A stretch of 64,000 nucleotides of DNA. Origin: Trematomus loennbergii (Eukaryota > Chordata > Actinopteri > Perciformes > Nototheniidae). Positions 11,301 through 41,466 of the stretch are shown piece after piece. A program made the translations under genes and the position numbers. The notes beneath the pieces were generated by a model. That model was not told the origin of the DNA. It saw nothing but the letters and a program-made list of their open reading frames with translations, and searched no databases. Each line of letters begins with the position of its first letter. Within the stretch, counting starts at the first letter, position 1. Location: positions 18,452,472 to 18,516,471 of the forward strand of contig JAAOOA010000060.1 of assembly GCA_012861695.1 (NCBI GenBank), in the 5' to 3' direction.

Positions 11301-14300
11301 TTATGACTGCTAAAGTGCCCTTTGTCTTGCGCCTGTGGTGTGATGCAGATTCTCAGCTTGGTGGTACCATCACTTTAGAAGGGAAAAACTGTTCACATTT
11401 ACATTTTTTAAGCTCCACTGCCCAGATAAGTTTGTCAATGTCTTCAACATTCCCCATACTTTTTTTTGTTTGAGTTCTCCTATTTAAAAGGTGCATTAAT
11501 ACACTCTCATACACTCATGCAGATTTGTATCACCTTCTTTGTTGTTTTATCTCTATTTTTGTTTTTTAAATACATTCACATACTAGCCCTAACTGCTAAA
11601 TGCAGACTAGTAACATGCATACTTACATCATCCCAGTTCCAGCACTGTTCAGTGTGGCTGGTGCCTGATTCTCTGTAGTATTCCTCTAGGGGGGGCTCAA
11701 CCAGAATCACATCAAACTTGCACTTCAAATCCTGCAGGTCAAAGTTCTCCGGTTCAGCCTGGAGGTACCTAAACACAGACAGACAAAGATGCTCTCAGTT
11801 ATAAGAGCAAACCTTCCCAAATAGTTAAGGCCAACTTCAACTTGGTCTTCTTAATTCAACATATGTTCTCTGGGTGTTATCATAATTGACATTAAGGTAA
11901 ATATTGAAAATCACATCATCATTAAACGTACATGGGAGGAGTGTTGGTGGTTGAGATGAGTTCGTCCTTCAGTCTGATCAGCTCCCGAAGCTTTGGGTAT
12001 TCTTCAAACCGGTCAGCCAGGCCTGAAGCGAGGAAAACGAGGTAAGACGCCCACACAAATGTACGCACATAAAGAAACACACAGAAGCACACACTCACCA
12101 ACATCTCGAATGAAGTTTTGGGGCCGGTGCCCTGTGTCCACAAAGTGCTGACAGTAGTCATTGTGTGGGTTCAAACTCTGAGTACCCTGAAAACAAATAG
12201 ATGGAAAAAAGACAATTAAGAAAAATATATCTGCATAAACAGAGATGACACAATAGGGACATACTATACGTCACACCAACATACGTCACACCAACATACG
12301 TCACACCAACATACGTCACACCAACAACCATACAGCTGTACATAATCTGGTGTGAACAGATGAACATGGTTTAACAGCGAGTGTCATTCCATTGCACACA
12401 AAGTTGCATAATTCCATTGTCAGGTGCACAATAAACCAGCAAGGTCCTGAATGATTGGATGAATGCAATGTAAATATCCTGAATGCCGTAAGTTGTAAAA
12501 CTTTGTGAAAAGTAGTGTAGTGCTGACGGAGAGCACCGGAACGCCGCTCCGGCACTAAAGATTGCAGTACGCATAAGGAGCTGTACACATGCCGCAGTTT
12601 TTGCGTGGCTGTGTCTTTAGTTGTAAGCCCAGTGGCGATCTGTTCATCTGTCATACTGATCCAGGGCCGTCCCTCCCTACAGGCCGATCACGCAGACTAC
12701 GTGGGGCCTCACCTCGCGGAGGGGGCCTCACCTTGCGGGGGGAGCCTCAACTGAGCCGCAATTGCGGCGCACCTATGAGCTTATGCGACGCAATTAGTGT
12801 GGTATCGCCGCTGCAAGGCTCCACTAGCAACCCCCCTCAGCCCCCCCCCCCCTTTGACGCTCGCGAAACAGAGGGCCTCATCATATAACTTTGCGTGGGG
12901 CCTCAAGTTGGCCAGGGACGGCCCTGTACTGATCATACAGTCAAAATGCCATCGAAAGGATTAGGATACATTACAGTACAAGTACTTCTGGGTCTTTGTG
13001 TGTCATTCAAGCGCAGCTCTGTGTGTGCGTGTGGCACGAGCGCATTTTGTTTGAGCGAGCGAGAGAGAGAGAGCGCTACCGGGGATTGTTAGCATCAGGT
13101 CAGCTAGCTATGCTAATGAATATAAGGAGCTTTTTCTACAACCAGGTGGAAGAGAGCTCTCTCCTGACAGACTGAGGGGCTCAGATAACTTCAGCTCAGT
13201 GAGGTAAAGGCACACCTTGATATGATCATTATAGTTATGAAAAAATAAGAGAATAAAGTAAACAGGTATAAAATACTATATGACAGTAAAAGAAAAGTTG
13301 TTATTAATAAACAAGAATACAGTTTAAAAGGAGAGTGATTTGTAAAATATCCATAAGCACTTTGGTCAACGTGGGTTGTTTTTAAATGTGCTTTATAAAT
13401 AAATGTGATTGATTGATTGATTGATAAATAAAAAGAAAATCTGCTTACAGTTCTGTTTCGTATGGGTGTTGATGTATCCATAGATCTCTTCATTTTGCTC
13501 TCAAAGTGCACAAGATTGATGCTTTTAACTTCAACATTTTAAAGAAATCTTCCCGGGGAGCATGCCCCCGGACCCCCCTAGAGGAGGTTAGGTCCACCCC
13601 CCACTTAAATCCTGTTAACATGAATAGGATACTAAATACATTTGCACACATCTTGTGTCCATATCTTTCTGTTTTGGTGGTCATGCCACAACCGTGCACG
13701 TGCATGCATACACGAGTCATGGGAAGTTATCTGGATTAAGAGGTTGCTGTTTCTTTGCACAGCATGAAAGAAAGGCGAAATGAATGGCTGTGATTTGAGT
13801 TATTTTAAGCAGAGGTTGAGTTCAATCATTTGTACGGCCCTCGGAGGATGTTGTAAAAATTGAAATGGCCCTTGAGAGGAAAAAGGTTCCCCACCCCTGC
13901 TTTAAATACACATTTGATGCATCAGATTGTATAGACTTAATCAAAACTGTAAGTTCTAATTCAATGTCTGCAATACTTTCTGAGAAACTCCAAGAAAATA
14001 ATATGAGGGAACAAAACATTCTAAATAAAGATGTCACATGATGTGTCATAACAACTTGTGACATCACGCAGGCTTTCTAGAGTTTATTATTACCGTTCAC
14101 AGTGTGACTGATCACCAACGGCGCAAAGCAATTTCATGGTACAATAACATGCTATGTCTCTGTGTACCTTGTGACAACTGTTTCTCGTCACCTCTTAAAA
14201 CTTGTTGTGCATGACGAGTTTCTTCTTTGTAAAAAAAAACATTGCAACTCATTTCCATCAATAAACAATAAACTAACCTGTAATTACAGGTTGTAGCTAA

Positions 14301-17300
14301 GTGTGTGTGGCAGCTGCTACCCTACTTCTCACATGCCATTTACTTTACTAAAGCTTAGACGAATGGCAGAGATAAAACATTTCCTTCCAGCTTTGGATCA
14401 TACATTTAAAAAGAAGACTTTTGGTGACAGACGTATGATCAATACCGAGCCATCTGAAATTCAGAGTTGAAATAACAGATTTTCGTTGAAAGTATTCGCT
14501 GTGGTTCATGGTGGACATACAAATAAATGCTATGGTGAAAACGTTGTTGAGATGTACGCCTACAATGCACATCTCATCATATTCTTTTTAAATGTAGCCA
14601 TGTTTTATTTTAATGTTAATTATCATTATTATGGTGTTGAAAGTGAGAATTACATAAACCCATTAAAAAGGTTGTATATTTGAATATATACTGTATATAT
14701 GGCTGAGTGGTTCAAAGGTACTTGTTTTTTCTTTGCGCAAAAAACAGTGTAATTGCAGTTAAACATGATAAAAGAACAGAAAACTATCTTCAATTATAAA
14801 AATGCAGATTACTAGACCTACAGTATAAGAGACACTTTCCCAACTAACAAATTGTAAAAAACATCATATACCCGCATTAAAATTGCAAATTCGTGGCAAA
14901 TTATTCAGAAGCTAATAGCATTATCAGCTGGTTGACATAAATAGCAGCTAAATCTAGTTCACCTGTGACATTTATGGTGTTACGGTAAAGTAGTAGGTCC
15001 CATTGCGTGCATACTGCATGCAACAGCACATGGTATGTAAGGGCAGGTGCAATGCATAATAAAAGTAAAAGTATGCGACTTGGAACGCAGCCAGTGTGTC
15101 TGTAAAAAGAAAGAGAGCAGGTTTTCAAACCTTGAGGAAAGTACTGGAGTCCTTGTACACTTCTTCATACGGGTTGTTTTCATCCGGCTGCTGCACCTCC
15201 GGCTCATCCTAACACACAAAAACACAATGAGGTTCATACTTTGGTCCATGAACAGAACTTTTATTAGCATGTGTGGGTGGTAGATAAAAATACATTTTAA
15301 GAAAAGGGATCATAAAGCAATTTATAAAACGATAGTGGAATCAATATCTTGATAAAGCCACTAAAACTCATATCAAATAAATAATGTGAGATTTTTTAGG
15401 GAAAAATCAAATCCATATGTAAGGCCTTATAGTCATATTTTTTAGATTGTCACCTTTACATCAGTCAACTGTACTCTGAGTAAGCGGGGACATTTTCAAA
15501 CTCTTAGGCCCAATTCCAAATCACACTCCTACCCACTCCCACTCCGTGACGGAGTGAACTCCGTGGTGGAGTGACACTCACAGCTCAACGAGGCTCCCTC
15601 CTGTCAGGTTGAGGGTGTAAATACAGCGGCAAGCTTTGGAACAAACTCCCCTCTCTCCGGCAGAAACAGGAAATGCCGTAACTGTATGTAACAACGGCCT
15701 CAAATCAGCATCTCTTGGACAAAAAAATGAAAATGAATAACTAAAATAAAACTCCAAACATCTTTAATTGTGTTACTTTTTTGTAAAGCTCTTTTAGTTT
15801 TAAACCTGATGTTTATAAGCTTCTTAGTTTTGCAACAGTCTGTAAATATACACAACTTTATAATAAAATGCATAGGTATGACTAAACACAGGTGTTACGT
15901 GCTCTTGGTTGTTTTTCTCTGTCTCTCTGCTGCGCAGGTACACCTGGTCCGCCCCTGGCTCCGCCTTCCCCAGGTGTCCTAATTCCATTCAGCTGGGGAC
16001 TTAAAAAGGAGAAGCTGGAGGAGAAGAGGTCTCTTCCCTTTCCCGATGAACAGGTTTTCGCGGCTTTATTTTTCCCGTAGGGTTTTTTGTTAGATCTTTG
16101 GGTAGAGGAGGAAGCTCTGGGTCCTACGGCCCGTGGTGTGGCTGGTCCAGGCCCCCTTCTTCCTTTTGTTTGTTTTTGCCCGTCCTCCAGACCTTGTTCA
16201 TTTGCCGGTTGGCTCATGTTAGTAACGGCTGTGCTCTATAATAAATGCTCGCCGTTAAGTGCTGCGTGTTTGGTGTGATTTATTTTATGTTGCGGGTCTT
16301 CCCACGAGCCACTACCACTTGGTAGAGGACGGGTCGTAACAACAGGTATGATCCTAAGTTAAAAATATGAGGTTATCATGAGGTTGTTAACATCGCAATT
16401 TATCAGTGAATGTTTGCAGGAACTGTTTGTAAACAGCTTGTTTCCTGACAGACACACACAGCATTGAGTCCGGTCAGGTAGTGACCGGTCTCAAGTCAGC
16501 ACCGATGCAGACTCACTGTTTGAGGGCTTGATAACCCACTCCCCTCCACACTCGTTGGTTTGGAACAGCACTTAATGTGGCAGACCCTCCGCGCGAACGC
16601 GCAAACGGAGGGGTAGTGTGTAGGGGTAGGGTGTAGGGGGTGGATTGGAATTGGGCCTTAATCTGCCCTCATGTCATTTTCACCCAAAATGTATCAATGC
16701 TGTGTACCATTGTGCTTTACGTTTTATTACTGGATGTGGATATCGGGTACACCATTGCACTTTATATGCTGCTGCTAATTGGCCATCTTTGTCTGCTCGC
16801 AGACTTTCCACTGGTTGGGTTTTATTTATAAATCTATGCTTGGGCTTGTTTCCTCTTACATTTGCACATTTATGTGTAAAAGAGAAGGTCTATATGGCCT
16901 GCACTCCCAAGAATTTATTCAGATGCTGGTTGCTAAAGTAAGAACAGAACTGGGTAAAATATGCTGCCCCCACTGCTTAGAATAATGTACAGAAGGAGCT
17001 GAAACTCCCAGAATTGATCACTATGGGGGAATTCAAGTCCATCTTAAAGGACAGAGAACAAGACACCATTGGTAGATGTGAGTGCTCGTATATCCTAAAA
17101 TTGAAGTCGTTTTAAAGTTTGCCAGTTTTTAATGATTTTTAATAGTTTCTTTTATGTTGCATATTTGACTGGCTAATGTGCCATTTTATTTGTGTTTTAC
17201 AGCTGTATTTGTCTGCCTGTATTGTCTGTGTTTTATCTGTTGTAACTTTGTTCATGCTGCCCTTCTTGGCCAGGTCACTCTTGTAAAAGAGATTTTAATC

Positions 17301-17332
17301 TCAATGAGTAATTTTACCTGGCTAAATAAAGG

Positions 17333-17389
<57 letters not shown>

Positions 17390-18819
17390 TCTGTGAAACT
17401 GTTCACAATAATGTTTCACAATAACCTCAAGTTTTAAATGTGATAGATCCTACATTTTAAAACTCATGGAGACAACAGAAAAATGTTTGCAGCATCTTAA
17501 GAGATCACAGTTGTGGGTGGTGGCAAAAAATATAACTTTTTTTATCTGGTTTCGTTGTCTCCTTCTCATGTTGTATTTAGGAAACTTGGTGTTATGGTAA
17601 AGCTAATGTGTTTTCATACTGTAAATTGCTGGCACATTTGTTTAGAAAAGTGCAATATTAATCAGATTTATAATCATATGATAGGGTGGATGCTTCTTTA
17701 ACCCATGTAGATTCCTAATGCTCACCTTTGGTTCTTCAACATCTTCCTCTGTGTCCTCTCCCTCCGTCAGGGCCTTCCTTTTGGAAGGTACGGCTAAACT
17801 GTCAAATGAAGCCCTGCAAGACACAACAAATCTGAGATACATTCCAAGATACTTTGCCACATTAATGCACAAAACCCACATTTTAGCACTGACGATAACA
17901 AAGCAAAACGTCTAAGCAAGCGGGACAAACATATAACAATACTTTAAAGAAAATGAGGAGGGCTGTTGTGTGGAGAGGAGTGAGTGAATACAATATGATC
18001 AATGTGTGCATAAATGCAAGGATCAGTTCAAACAAAAACCTTAAAAAGGATTGGATAGGCAGCTACTCTGTATCGTGTTTTGTGTTATTCATGCCATTAA
18101 AATCCATTTGTAATTAAATTAACTAACTGTTATGCTTACAACTGCACCCCTCCTCATAGCTTACCTGCATGTCTCTCTTGTCTCCTCGATTTCTTTTAGT
18201 TCATCTTTGCTGTTTAGGACAGCTCCGATGCTGTCTGCACTTTCAGCTCCCAACTGGGGTTAGAGAAAAAGGAGAAAGTCATTTCTTTATGTCCTTTATT
18301 ATAAAATGCATTGTTTTGCTCAGAGTTGTCTCTCAGCATGTTACTGCTTTTATGTAGCAGCAGCTTCAACAACTTCTTTAAAGTAAAGTTGTATTTTATC
18401 TAACATCATTTTCATTATAGTCTGACTACTATATCTGCAACAATAGCTTAACATATAGATACAATTCATTAACATTCAATGTTTCAGGGATGTTGTTTAT
18501 GCCTGGAGTCCACTCGATGGCGAACAATGTAAATGCGGAGATAACTCAGCTATGTTATCTCCCCTTATGCATGTATTGGTGCCACATGGCTCTTTCCTTG
18601 TTCACCACGTTTTCGAAAATGCGTAATTTAAACAACATGTTGTGATCTAGCAGCTCCATAGATGGTCAACAGATACCATTATAGCTTCAGTTAGATTACT
18701 TGTGAACTATTAGCTAACATTACATGCTAACATCACCAAGAGGCTCTACTTGCCTGTTGAGCTAAAAGCTCGCGTCTACGTTTTTGTTTCTCGCGAATCT
18801 CTTGCAGTCGACTGTTCAT
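8081..18819 (-). CDS. mettl14: METTL14, non-catalytic subunit of the m6A RNA methyltransferase (complete, 11 coding exons)
   Basis: Joined minus-strand exons: 18819-18754, 18253-18165, 17813-17726, 15208-15131, 12186-12099, 12022-11932, 11768-11627, 10577-10485, 9420-9304, 8685-8475, 8382-8081. They total 1365 nt, 454 codons plus TAG; human METTL14 is 456 residues. Every junction keeps frame. The product reads as METTL14 from end to end: N-terminal helix ([11 protein letters not shown]), acidic linker, MT-A70 methyltransferase fold with EPPL at residues 191-194 (where METTL3 has the catalytic DPPW), then an RGG-rich tail. Known role of the family: nuclear heterodimer with METTL3, where METTL14 builds the RNA-binding groove and the arginine-glycine tail contacts RNA. 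EPPL indicates the expected non-catalytic state. The start ATG gives the conserved N-terminus. Oddity: intron 1 begins with GC. The gene is divergent from prss12. Confidence 0.98.
8475..8685 (-). CDS. mettl14: mettl14 coding exon 10
   Basis: 211 nt, residues 285-354 plus one base: [49 protein letters not shown]. The acceptor CTCCAG sits only about 20 bases from the end of a LINE tail, so the upstream splice-branch region is largely repeat-derived. Donor CAG|GTGAGA. Confidence 0.98.
8705..8815 (-). mobile_element. LINE 3' tail in mettl14 intron 9
   Basis: The minus strand reads a CCCTCTGTGGGACGAATAA tail ending TTTCTGATTCTGAA, same family as the piece at 1502. It ends about 20 bases before the exon 10 acceptor. 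Confidence 0.65.
8827..8862. repeat. (GATA)n microsatellite
   Basis: Interrupted GATA repeat of about 9 units, at the 3' end of the adjacent LINE tail. Confidence 0.9.
8863..9000 (-). mobile_element. LINE 3' tail (GGGATCAATAAAGT type) in mettl14 intron 9
   Basis: The minus strand reads TTTCCCAAATTGGGATCAAT followed by AAAGTACTTATC and GATA repeats, the common 3' end of fish CR1/L2-type LINEs. It carries AATAAA in the sense of mettl14. Confidence 0.7.
9125..9235 (-). mobile_element. LINE 3' tail (TTGCC)n type in mettl14 intron 9
   Basis: The minus strand reads AAGCACTTTGAATTACC, GCTATATAAATAAAC, then (TTGCC)n at 9130-9159. This matches the 3' end of widespread teleost Rex3/RTE-type retroposons as I recall them. 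Confidence 0.7.
9304..9420 (-). CDS. mettl14: mettl14 coding exon 9
   Basis: 117 nt, 39 codons (residues 246-284): [27 protein letters not shown], then [10 protein letters not shown]. This is one of the most conserved MT-A70 segments. Acceptor TTTCAG, donor AAG|GTACAG, phase 0. Confidence 0.98.
10240..10462. repeat. Dispersed repeat, copy 1 (mettl14 intron 8)
   Basis: Shares roughly 200 bp of similarity in the same orientation with 12325-12522: AATCTGGTGTGAACAGA, CATGGTTTAACAGC, GTGTCATTCCATTGCACACA, CCTGAATGATTGGA, GCCGTAAGTTGTAA. Family unknown; no coding capacity. Confidence 0.8.
10485..10577 (-). CDS. mettl14: mettl14 coding exon 8
   Basis: 93 nt, 31 codons (residues 215-245): [20 protein letters not shown] then [11 protein letters not shown]. 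Acceptor TTGTAG, donor ATG|GTAACA. A diverged repeat begins about 23 bases past the donor. Confidence 0.97.
10578..11626. other. mettl14 intron 7, no feature recognised
   Basis: About 1 kb of intron. I see no repeat boundary or RNA gene that can be supported. Confidence 0.5.
11627..11768 (-). CDS. mettl14: mettl14 coding exon 7 (EPPL motif)
   Basis: 142 nt, residues 167-214. Contains [21 protein letters not shown] stands where the active paralogue METTL3 has DPPW, consistent with a structural rather than catalytic subunit. Ends WNWDD, donor GAT|GTAAGT, phase 0. Confidence 0.98.
11932..12022 (-). CDS. mettl14: mettl14 coding exon 6
   Basis: 91 nt, residues 137-166 plus two bases: [20 protein letters not shown] then [10 protein letters not shown]. 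The donor is CCCAT|GTACGT, phase 2. Exon 7 begins GTACC, so the join reads PPMYLQ as in the family. Confidence 0.97.
12099..12186 (-). CDS. mettl14: mettl14 coding exon 5
   Basis: 88 nt, residues 108-136 plus one base, reading [20 protein letters not shown] then RPQNFIRDV, nearly identical to mammalian METTL14. Acceptor TTTCAG, donor TTG|GTGAGT, phase 1. A 15-bp minisatellite lies about 80 bases upstream in the intron. Confidence 0.97.
12266..12325. repeat. 15-bp minisatellite, 4 perfect copies
   Basis: Unit ATACGTCACACCAAC repeated exactly four times (12266, 12281, 12296, 12311), in mettl14 intron 4 about 80 bp upstream of exon 5. Each unit contains a CGTCA half-site. Confidence 0.95.
12325..12522. 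repeat. Dispersed repeat, copy 2 (mettl14 intron 4)
   Basis: Second copy of the repeat at 10240-10462, in the same orientation. Sequence up to 12653 and from 12935 onward may belong to the same longer element, interrupted by the hAT MITE at 12662. Confidence 0.75.
12662..12926. mobile_element. hAT MITE with perfect 8-bp target duplication
   Basis: 265 bp bounded by CAGGGCCGTCCCT and AGGGACGGCCCTG. Both flanks carry TACTGATC (12654-12661 and 12927-12934). CAG...CTG ends plus an 8-bp duplication define the hAT superfamily. No transposase is encoded. The undamaged flanks suggest a fairly young insertion. Confidence 0.95.
12990..13615 (+). mobile_element. Diverged partial copy of the hAT element at 53884-54891
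   Basis: Parallels 54105-54710: GTGTCATTCAAGC, a GAGAGA-rich stretch, ATAAGGAGCT, GCACACCTT-ATATGATCATT, and AATCTTCCCGGGG with GGACCCCCCTAGAGGAGG. Both terminal repeats are missing. It contains a LINE-like (GATT)n tail at about 13385-13432, probably a later insertion. Confidence 0.75.
13626..15130. other. Rest of mettl14 intron 4, no feature recognised
   Basis: AT-rich intronic sequence with short open frames lacking any recognisable family. Confidence 0.45.
15131..15208 (-). CDS. mettl14: mettl14 coding exon 4
   Basis: 78 nt, 26 codons (residues 82-107), ending in the conserved YKDSSTFLK motif. The exon is flanked by TTAG and AAG|GTTTGA. The donor is weak at +3 to +5, but frame and homology demand it. 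Confidence 0.94.
15507..16657. mobile_element. Harbinger-like TIR element interrupted by a solo LTR
   Basis: Left end GGCCCAATTCCAAATC and right end GATTGGAATTGGGCC are inverted copies, flanked on both sides by TTA (15504-15506, 16658-16660), the 3-bp target of PIF/Harbinger elements. The element also has CACTCC-rich subterminal repeats. Without the inserted LTR the element would be about 700 bp. Confidence 0.9.
15893..16341 (+). mobile_element. Solo LTR of a retrotransposon
   Basis: 449 bp with short inverted ends TGTTACG...CGTAACA and a perfect 5-bp duplication ACAGG (15888-15892 and 16342-16346). Inside are a TTAAAAAGG TATA-like box and an AATAAA at about 16240. No internal retroviral genes remain, so this is the product of LTR-LTR recombination. 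The 5-bp duplication fits Gypsy-type elements; the family is not identified. Confidence 0.9.
16960..17331 (+). mobile_element. LINE 3'-end fragment
   Basis: Ends with TTGGCCAGGTCACTC, TTGTAAAAGAGATTTTAATC, and CCTGGCTAAATAAAGG, a well-known teleost LINE 3' terminus. Its coding part is absent or unrecognisable. It is followed directly by an AT microsatellite. Confidence 0.7.
17332..17386. repeat. (AT)n microsatellite
   Basis: About 27 AT units with one slip, at the 3' end of the LINE fragment, in mettl14 intron 3. Confidence 0.95.
17726..17813 (-). CDS. mettl14: mettl14 coding exon 3
   Basis: 88 nt encoding residues 52-81: the SKRK basic patch followed by an acidic [11 protein letters not shown] segment of the N-terminal linker. 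Acceptor TTGCAG, donor AAG|GTGAGC, phase 0 at the 3' end. Confidence 0.95.
18165..18253 (-). CDS. mettl14: mettl14 coding exon 2
   Basis: 89 nt, codons 23-51 plus two bases, reading [18 protein letters not shown] then an acidic [10 protein letters not shown] stretch. Acceptor CCCCAG, donor CAG|GTAAGC. Ends in phase 2, completed to Arg by exon 3. Confidence 0.96.
18254..18753 (-). other. mettl14: mettl14 intron 1 (GC-AG)
   Basis: 500-bp intron beginning GCAAGT and ending CCCCAG on the minus strand. No other feature is seen in it. Confidence 0.9.
18754..18819 (-). CDS. mettl14: mettl14 coding exon 1
   Basis: Codons 1-22, starting at ATG 18819-18817 and ending at AQQ, phase 0. The next exon resumes with LGAES as in vertebrate METTL14. 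This fixes the donor as CAG|GCAAGT, a GC donor. The nearest GT lies 4 bases further and would break the frame. Confidence 0.95.
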
Positions 18820-20107
18820 TTTCTTCACTTTGTATAGTTTCTAATTAACTATCAACCACATTTGCTCGTTGATACACACAGTTAAAGTTGATTAGCAAGC
18901 TATTATGGTAGCCAACAATCGGCCAATGTGTAATAGCCGCTAAAAAATAACAATGGGTGCACTCGTTACGGACCCGGGGACGCTCCGGTTTGTCACTGCC
19001 TTGGTGTACTGTAGATGGAGCAAGCAGCTAAAATAAGGCATTAAAGACATCTGGGAGGGGCTGTTGCCTTGCGTTGTATACTGAGGAGTTTATTTTGTAT
19101 ACGGTGCTGGCAGTCCACTTTCATTGTGTAAATTTGGTTAACCGACAAACGCTATTTATCCAGTGCCGACTCCGTCAACCCACTTACGGCGTACGCCGGT
19201 CAACATTAGGAGTGAACACTTTTGTGATCGAATGGATGCTGCGTGATGATGTCACCCGGTAGGACGCTTCTGTTTACTGATCCCTCCTCCAATCAGAGGA
19301 TACTATACTGTAGACGCTGGAGGCGCTATTTAGTCAATTCCATCCTGTCATCACTACTCAGGGAGAGAGCAGAAAGCAAAATCATGCAATCCAGTACCGC
19401 TCTGCTTCTGCGCCAAACTGCAGCATCTCTCAGATAGTGTGCTTCACTAATGTGGCCACAACAAGAAGATCTTTAAAAAATAGTTAATTGTAAATGCTTT
19501 TACTTGCCAGGCTTAAGTAAATATGGATACTACTAGACCTATAGGTTAAATATGGTGTGGGAATTGCTTAAACTTATGATGAGAATCAGAAGTGTAATGC
19601 ATACGCCAGAATAAACTGTTAACACATCTTTTAGTTCATTTTAGCGTTGTTTCAACAATTGCAAGTGTGCTTTTAATGTTTTGGGAGCATGGATACCATG
19701 CCACGGTTTATATGGCCCGGCTAATATTTACAATAGCCTTATTATAATTTACATTATGTGTCCCTCTCTATTCCCTGTGAATTTGCTTGTGATACTAAAC
19801 ATGATTACATATTTTGTATTAGAGATCATAGGCCTACAATTGCCAAATATAATAAAATGGTGTCAAATCGCATTATGGGGAAAATTACTTCGATTATACG
19901 TTATTGGATTTTCGTTGGGGGGCAGTCTGCCCATTAGCCCACGCAAATCTGAGTTTCATTGATCGGCGTCGTTTCTCCTTTCCCGGTTCACACTCTCGTC
20001 CCACCGCAAAGCGATGAGCCTGACTGGAAATCGCCTCCTCAGCTGATGATAGGAGCGATTGATGATAGAAGGCGCTGTCTTCGCCTCCTTACAGCCAGAG
20101 ACCTACC
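18820..20107. promoter_or_regulatory. Divergent intergenic interval between mettl14 and prss12
   Basis: The two genes start 1.29 kb apart on opposite strands, so both promoters must lie here. No convincing TATA box was placed. The stretch 18950-19000 is GC-richer with CpGs next to the mettl14 start, consistent with a housekeeping promoter. 19980-20107 is GC-rich and contains upstream ATGs ahead of prss12. Whether the promoter is shared cannot be told from sequence alone. Confidence 0.5.

Positions 20108-20111
<4 letters not shown>
20014..20111 (+). promoter_or_regulatory. Upstream ORFs abutting the prss12 start
   Basis: ATG at 20014 opens a 10-codon frame ending TGA at 20044-20046. A second ATG at 20046 opens 21 codons ending TGA at 20109-20111, which overlaps the main ATG (20108-20110) in an ATGA arrangement. 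Whether these lie in the mature 5' UTR depends on the unmapped transcription start. If so, they would favour termination-reinitiation control. Confidence 0.4.
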
Positions 20112-39822
<19,711 letters not shown>

Positions 39823-41466
39823 AAGGACAATTATATATTGAGAAGAATCACACTTAAGACTTTCTTTGTCAGGTGACAACTGATACAACAATATAGTTCA
39901 GTCATGAATAACTGATGTCATGATGTTATCACCTGATAATCCGGGATGTTAGTTACAACCTGACTTTCAAATTAAAAGCACAAGGCAACGCTGGACTTTT
40001 TCCACTTAGAAACTTTTTTAATATTTTTGGGAGAGAGGAGGGTTATAAGCACTTATGTAACTGATTTAATATCGTCTTGAGATGCAAGATTTTGAATTTT
40101 CTTCAAATCTCAACCCAAGAGAATGCATCTATGTAACTTAAATATCTTGTTTCATGTGACATTGCATGCTAAACTTCTGTGCTTGCTTTTACAATTAAAT
40201 TATTGTGTAACTTATGATATGCAATATGTGATTAAAAAATGTTGAAAAGGGACCACAGTTAAAAATACAACAACAACAACATACTGTTAACATGTACAGA
40301 ATTAGCCACGCATTGTATGGACTTGAACACTTTCACAAAGAACCCCCTTAGGTACTTATTGCATATTATCTTGTACTTTTGTGTTTAGCATTCTAGTCAT
40401 ATTGACATTTGCCAAACCGAAATATGTAATTCGACCTCATTTTATTATTGTTTTTTTTTTCTCTGTGCTCATTGTTTTGCTGTGTAAAAAGCATATTTCA
40501 GGTCTTAGTTATTTCTCAGGCATTTATAAGTTGCATGCAGTCAGTATTTCTCTGTGTCTCAGTGCCGCTTAACAGAGGAAGAAAGGGACTAAAGTGTTTC
40601 TGCGTCCAAGCACATTATAGCAAGCGTTGATTTGTCATATCCTCTTCTAATTCATGAGCTTTTGTTTTGGCGGGATAGTAAAGTGTTGTTGTTGTTAAAA
40701 AGAGACAATCTGGTACACTTGAAAAAACTACACTGCCCTCTTTTTAGGTGTAAACTGACTATGTGTTATGTTGTATTGTACTGTAACATTTCTTTATAAA
40801 TACGATTTTGTAAAACATGTTTGATGTTGACACACCAATGAAACATTAAGGCACATTGCTGATGGAACTGTAATGTATAATTAGCAGGTAACACTTTATA
40901 GTAACCATTATTAATAAAGGGTTGATTGATATTAAGATTAACTTTAAATAAAGTTATAGATTTAAAATTAAATACATGAACTTGCAATTTAAATTATGAT
41001 CAGATGTGAATGCAAGAATGTATAATCTTTCTCAAGTCAAACCTTTCAGTAACATTATCTTACTAAAATGGATCAAGAACATCAAGGATAACACCTTTAT
41101 CAAAGGTTTAATGTTCAAGTTCTTAAGTCTTATCTATTTTTTATTTACAAAAACAACTATACACAAACTTTCACAATGACACACTTTGGTAAAAAACCTT
41201 TTGTGACTCTAAATATTTTTAGGGAGTTTTCGCACTTGATGTCACACATTCTGTGATCCTCCCACATCTGAAAGAGCCCTTTCAGGTTTGTTTCTGACTG
41301 CAAACTGTCAAAGTGAGCACCACTGTGTCAGACAATGTGTATGCACACACACCCACACACAGTGTCGCTGGTTTGTCACACTGTCTACACTACAGAAATG
41401 GCAGCCATTTTCACAGTTGTCCTTATTTACAAGGCAAACATGTCATGTTGACTCAACACAACTTAA
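39823..41466. other. prss12: prss12 3' flank
   Basis: Contains the prss12 3' UTR. Candidate poly(A) signals are ATTAAA near 39971 and AATAAA near 40914. Nothing else recognised. Confidence 0.4.

Noticed and set aside
16087..16278. Coding potential inside the solo LTR
   Set aside because: Short frames only; terminal inversions and the 5-bp duplication explain the segment as an LTR.
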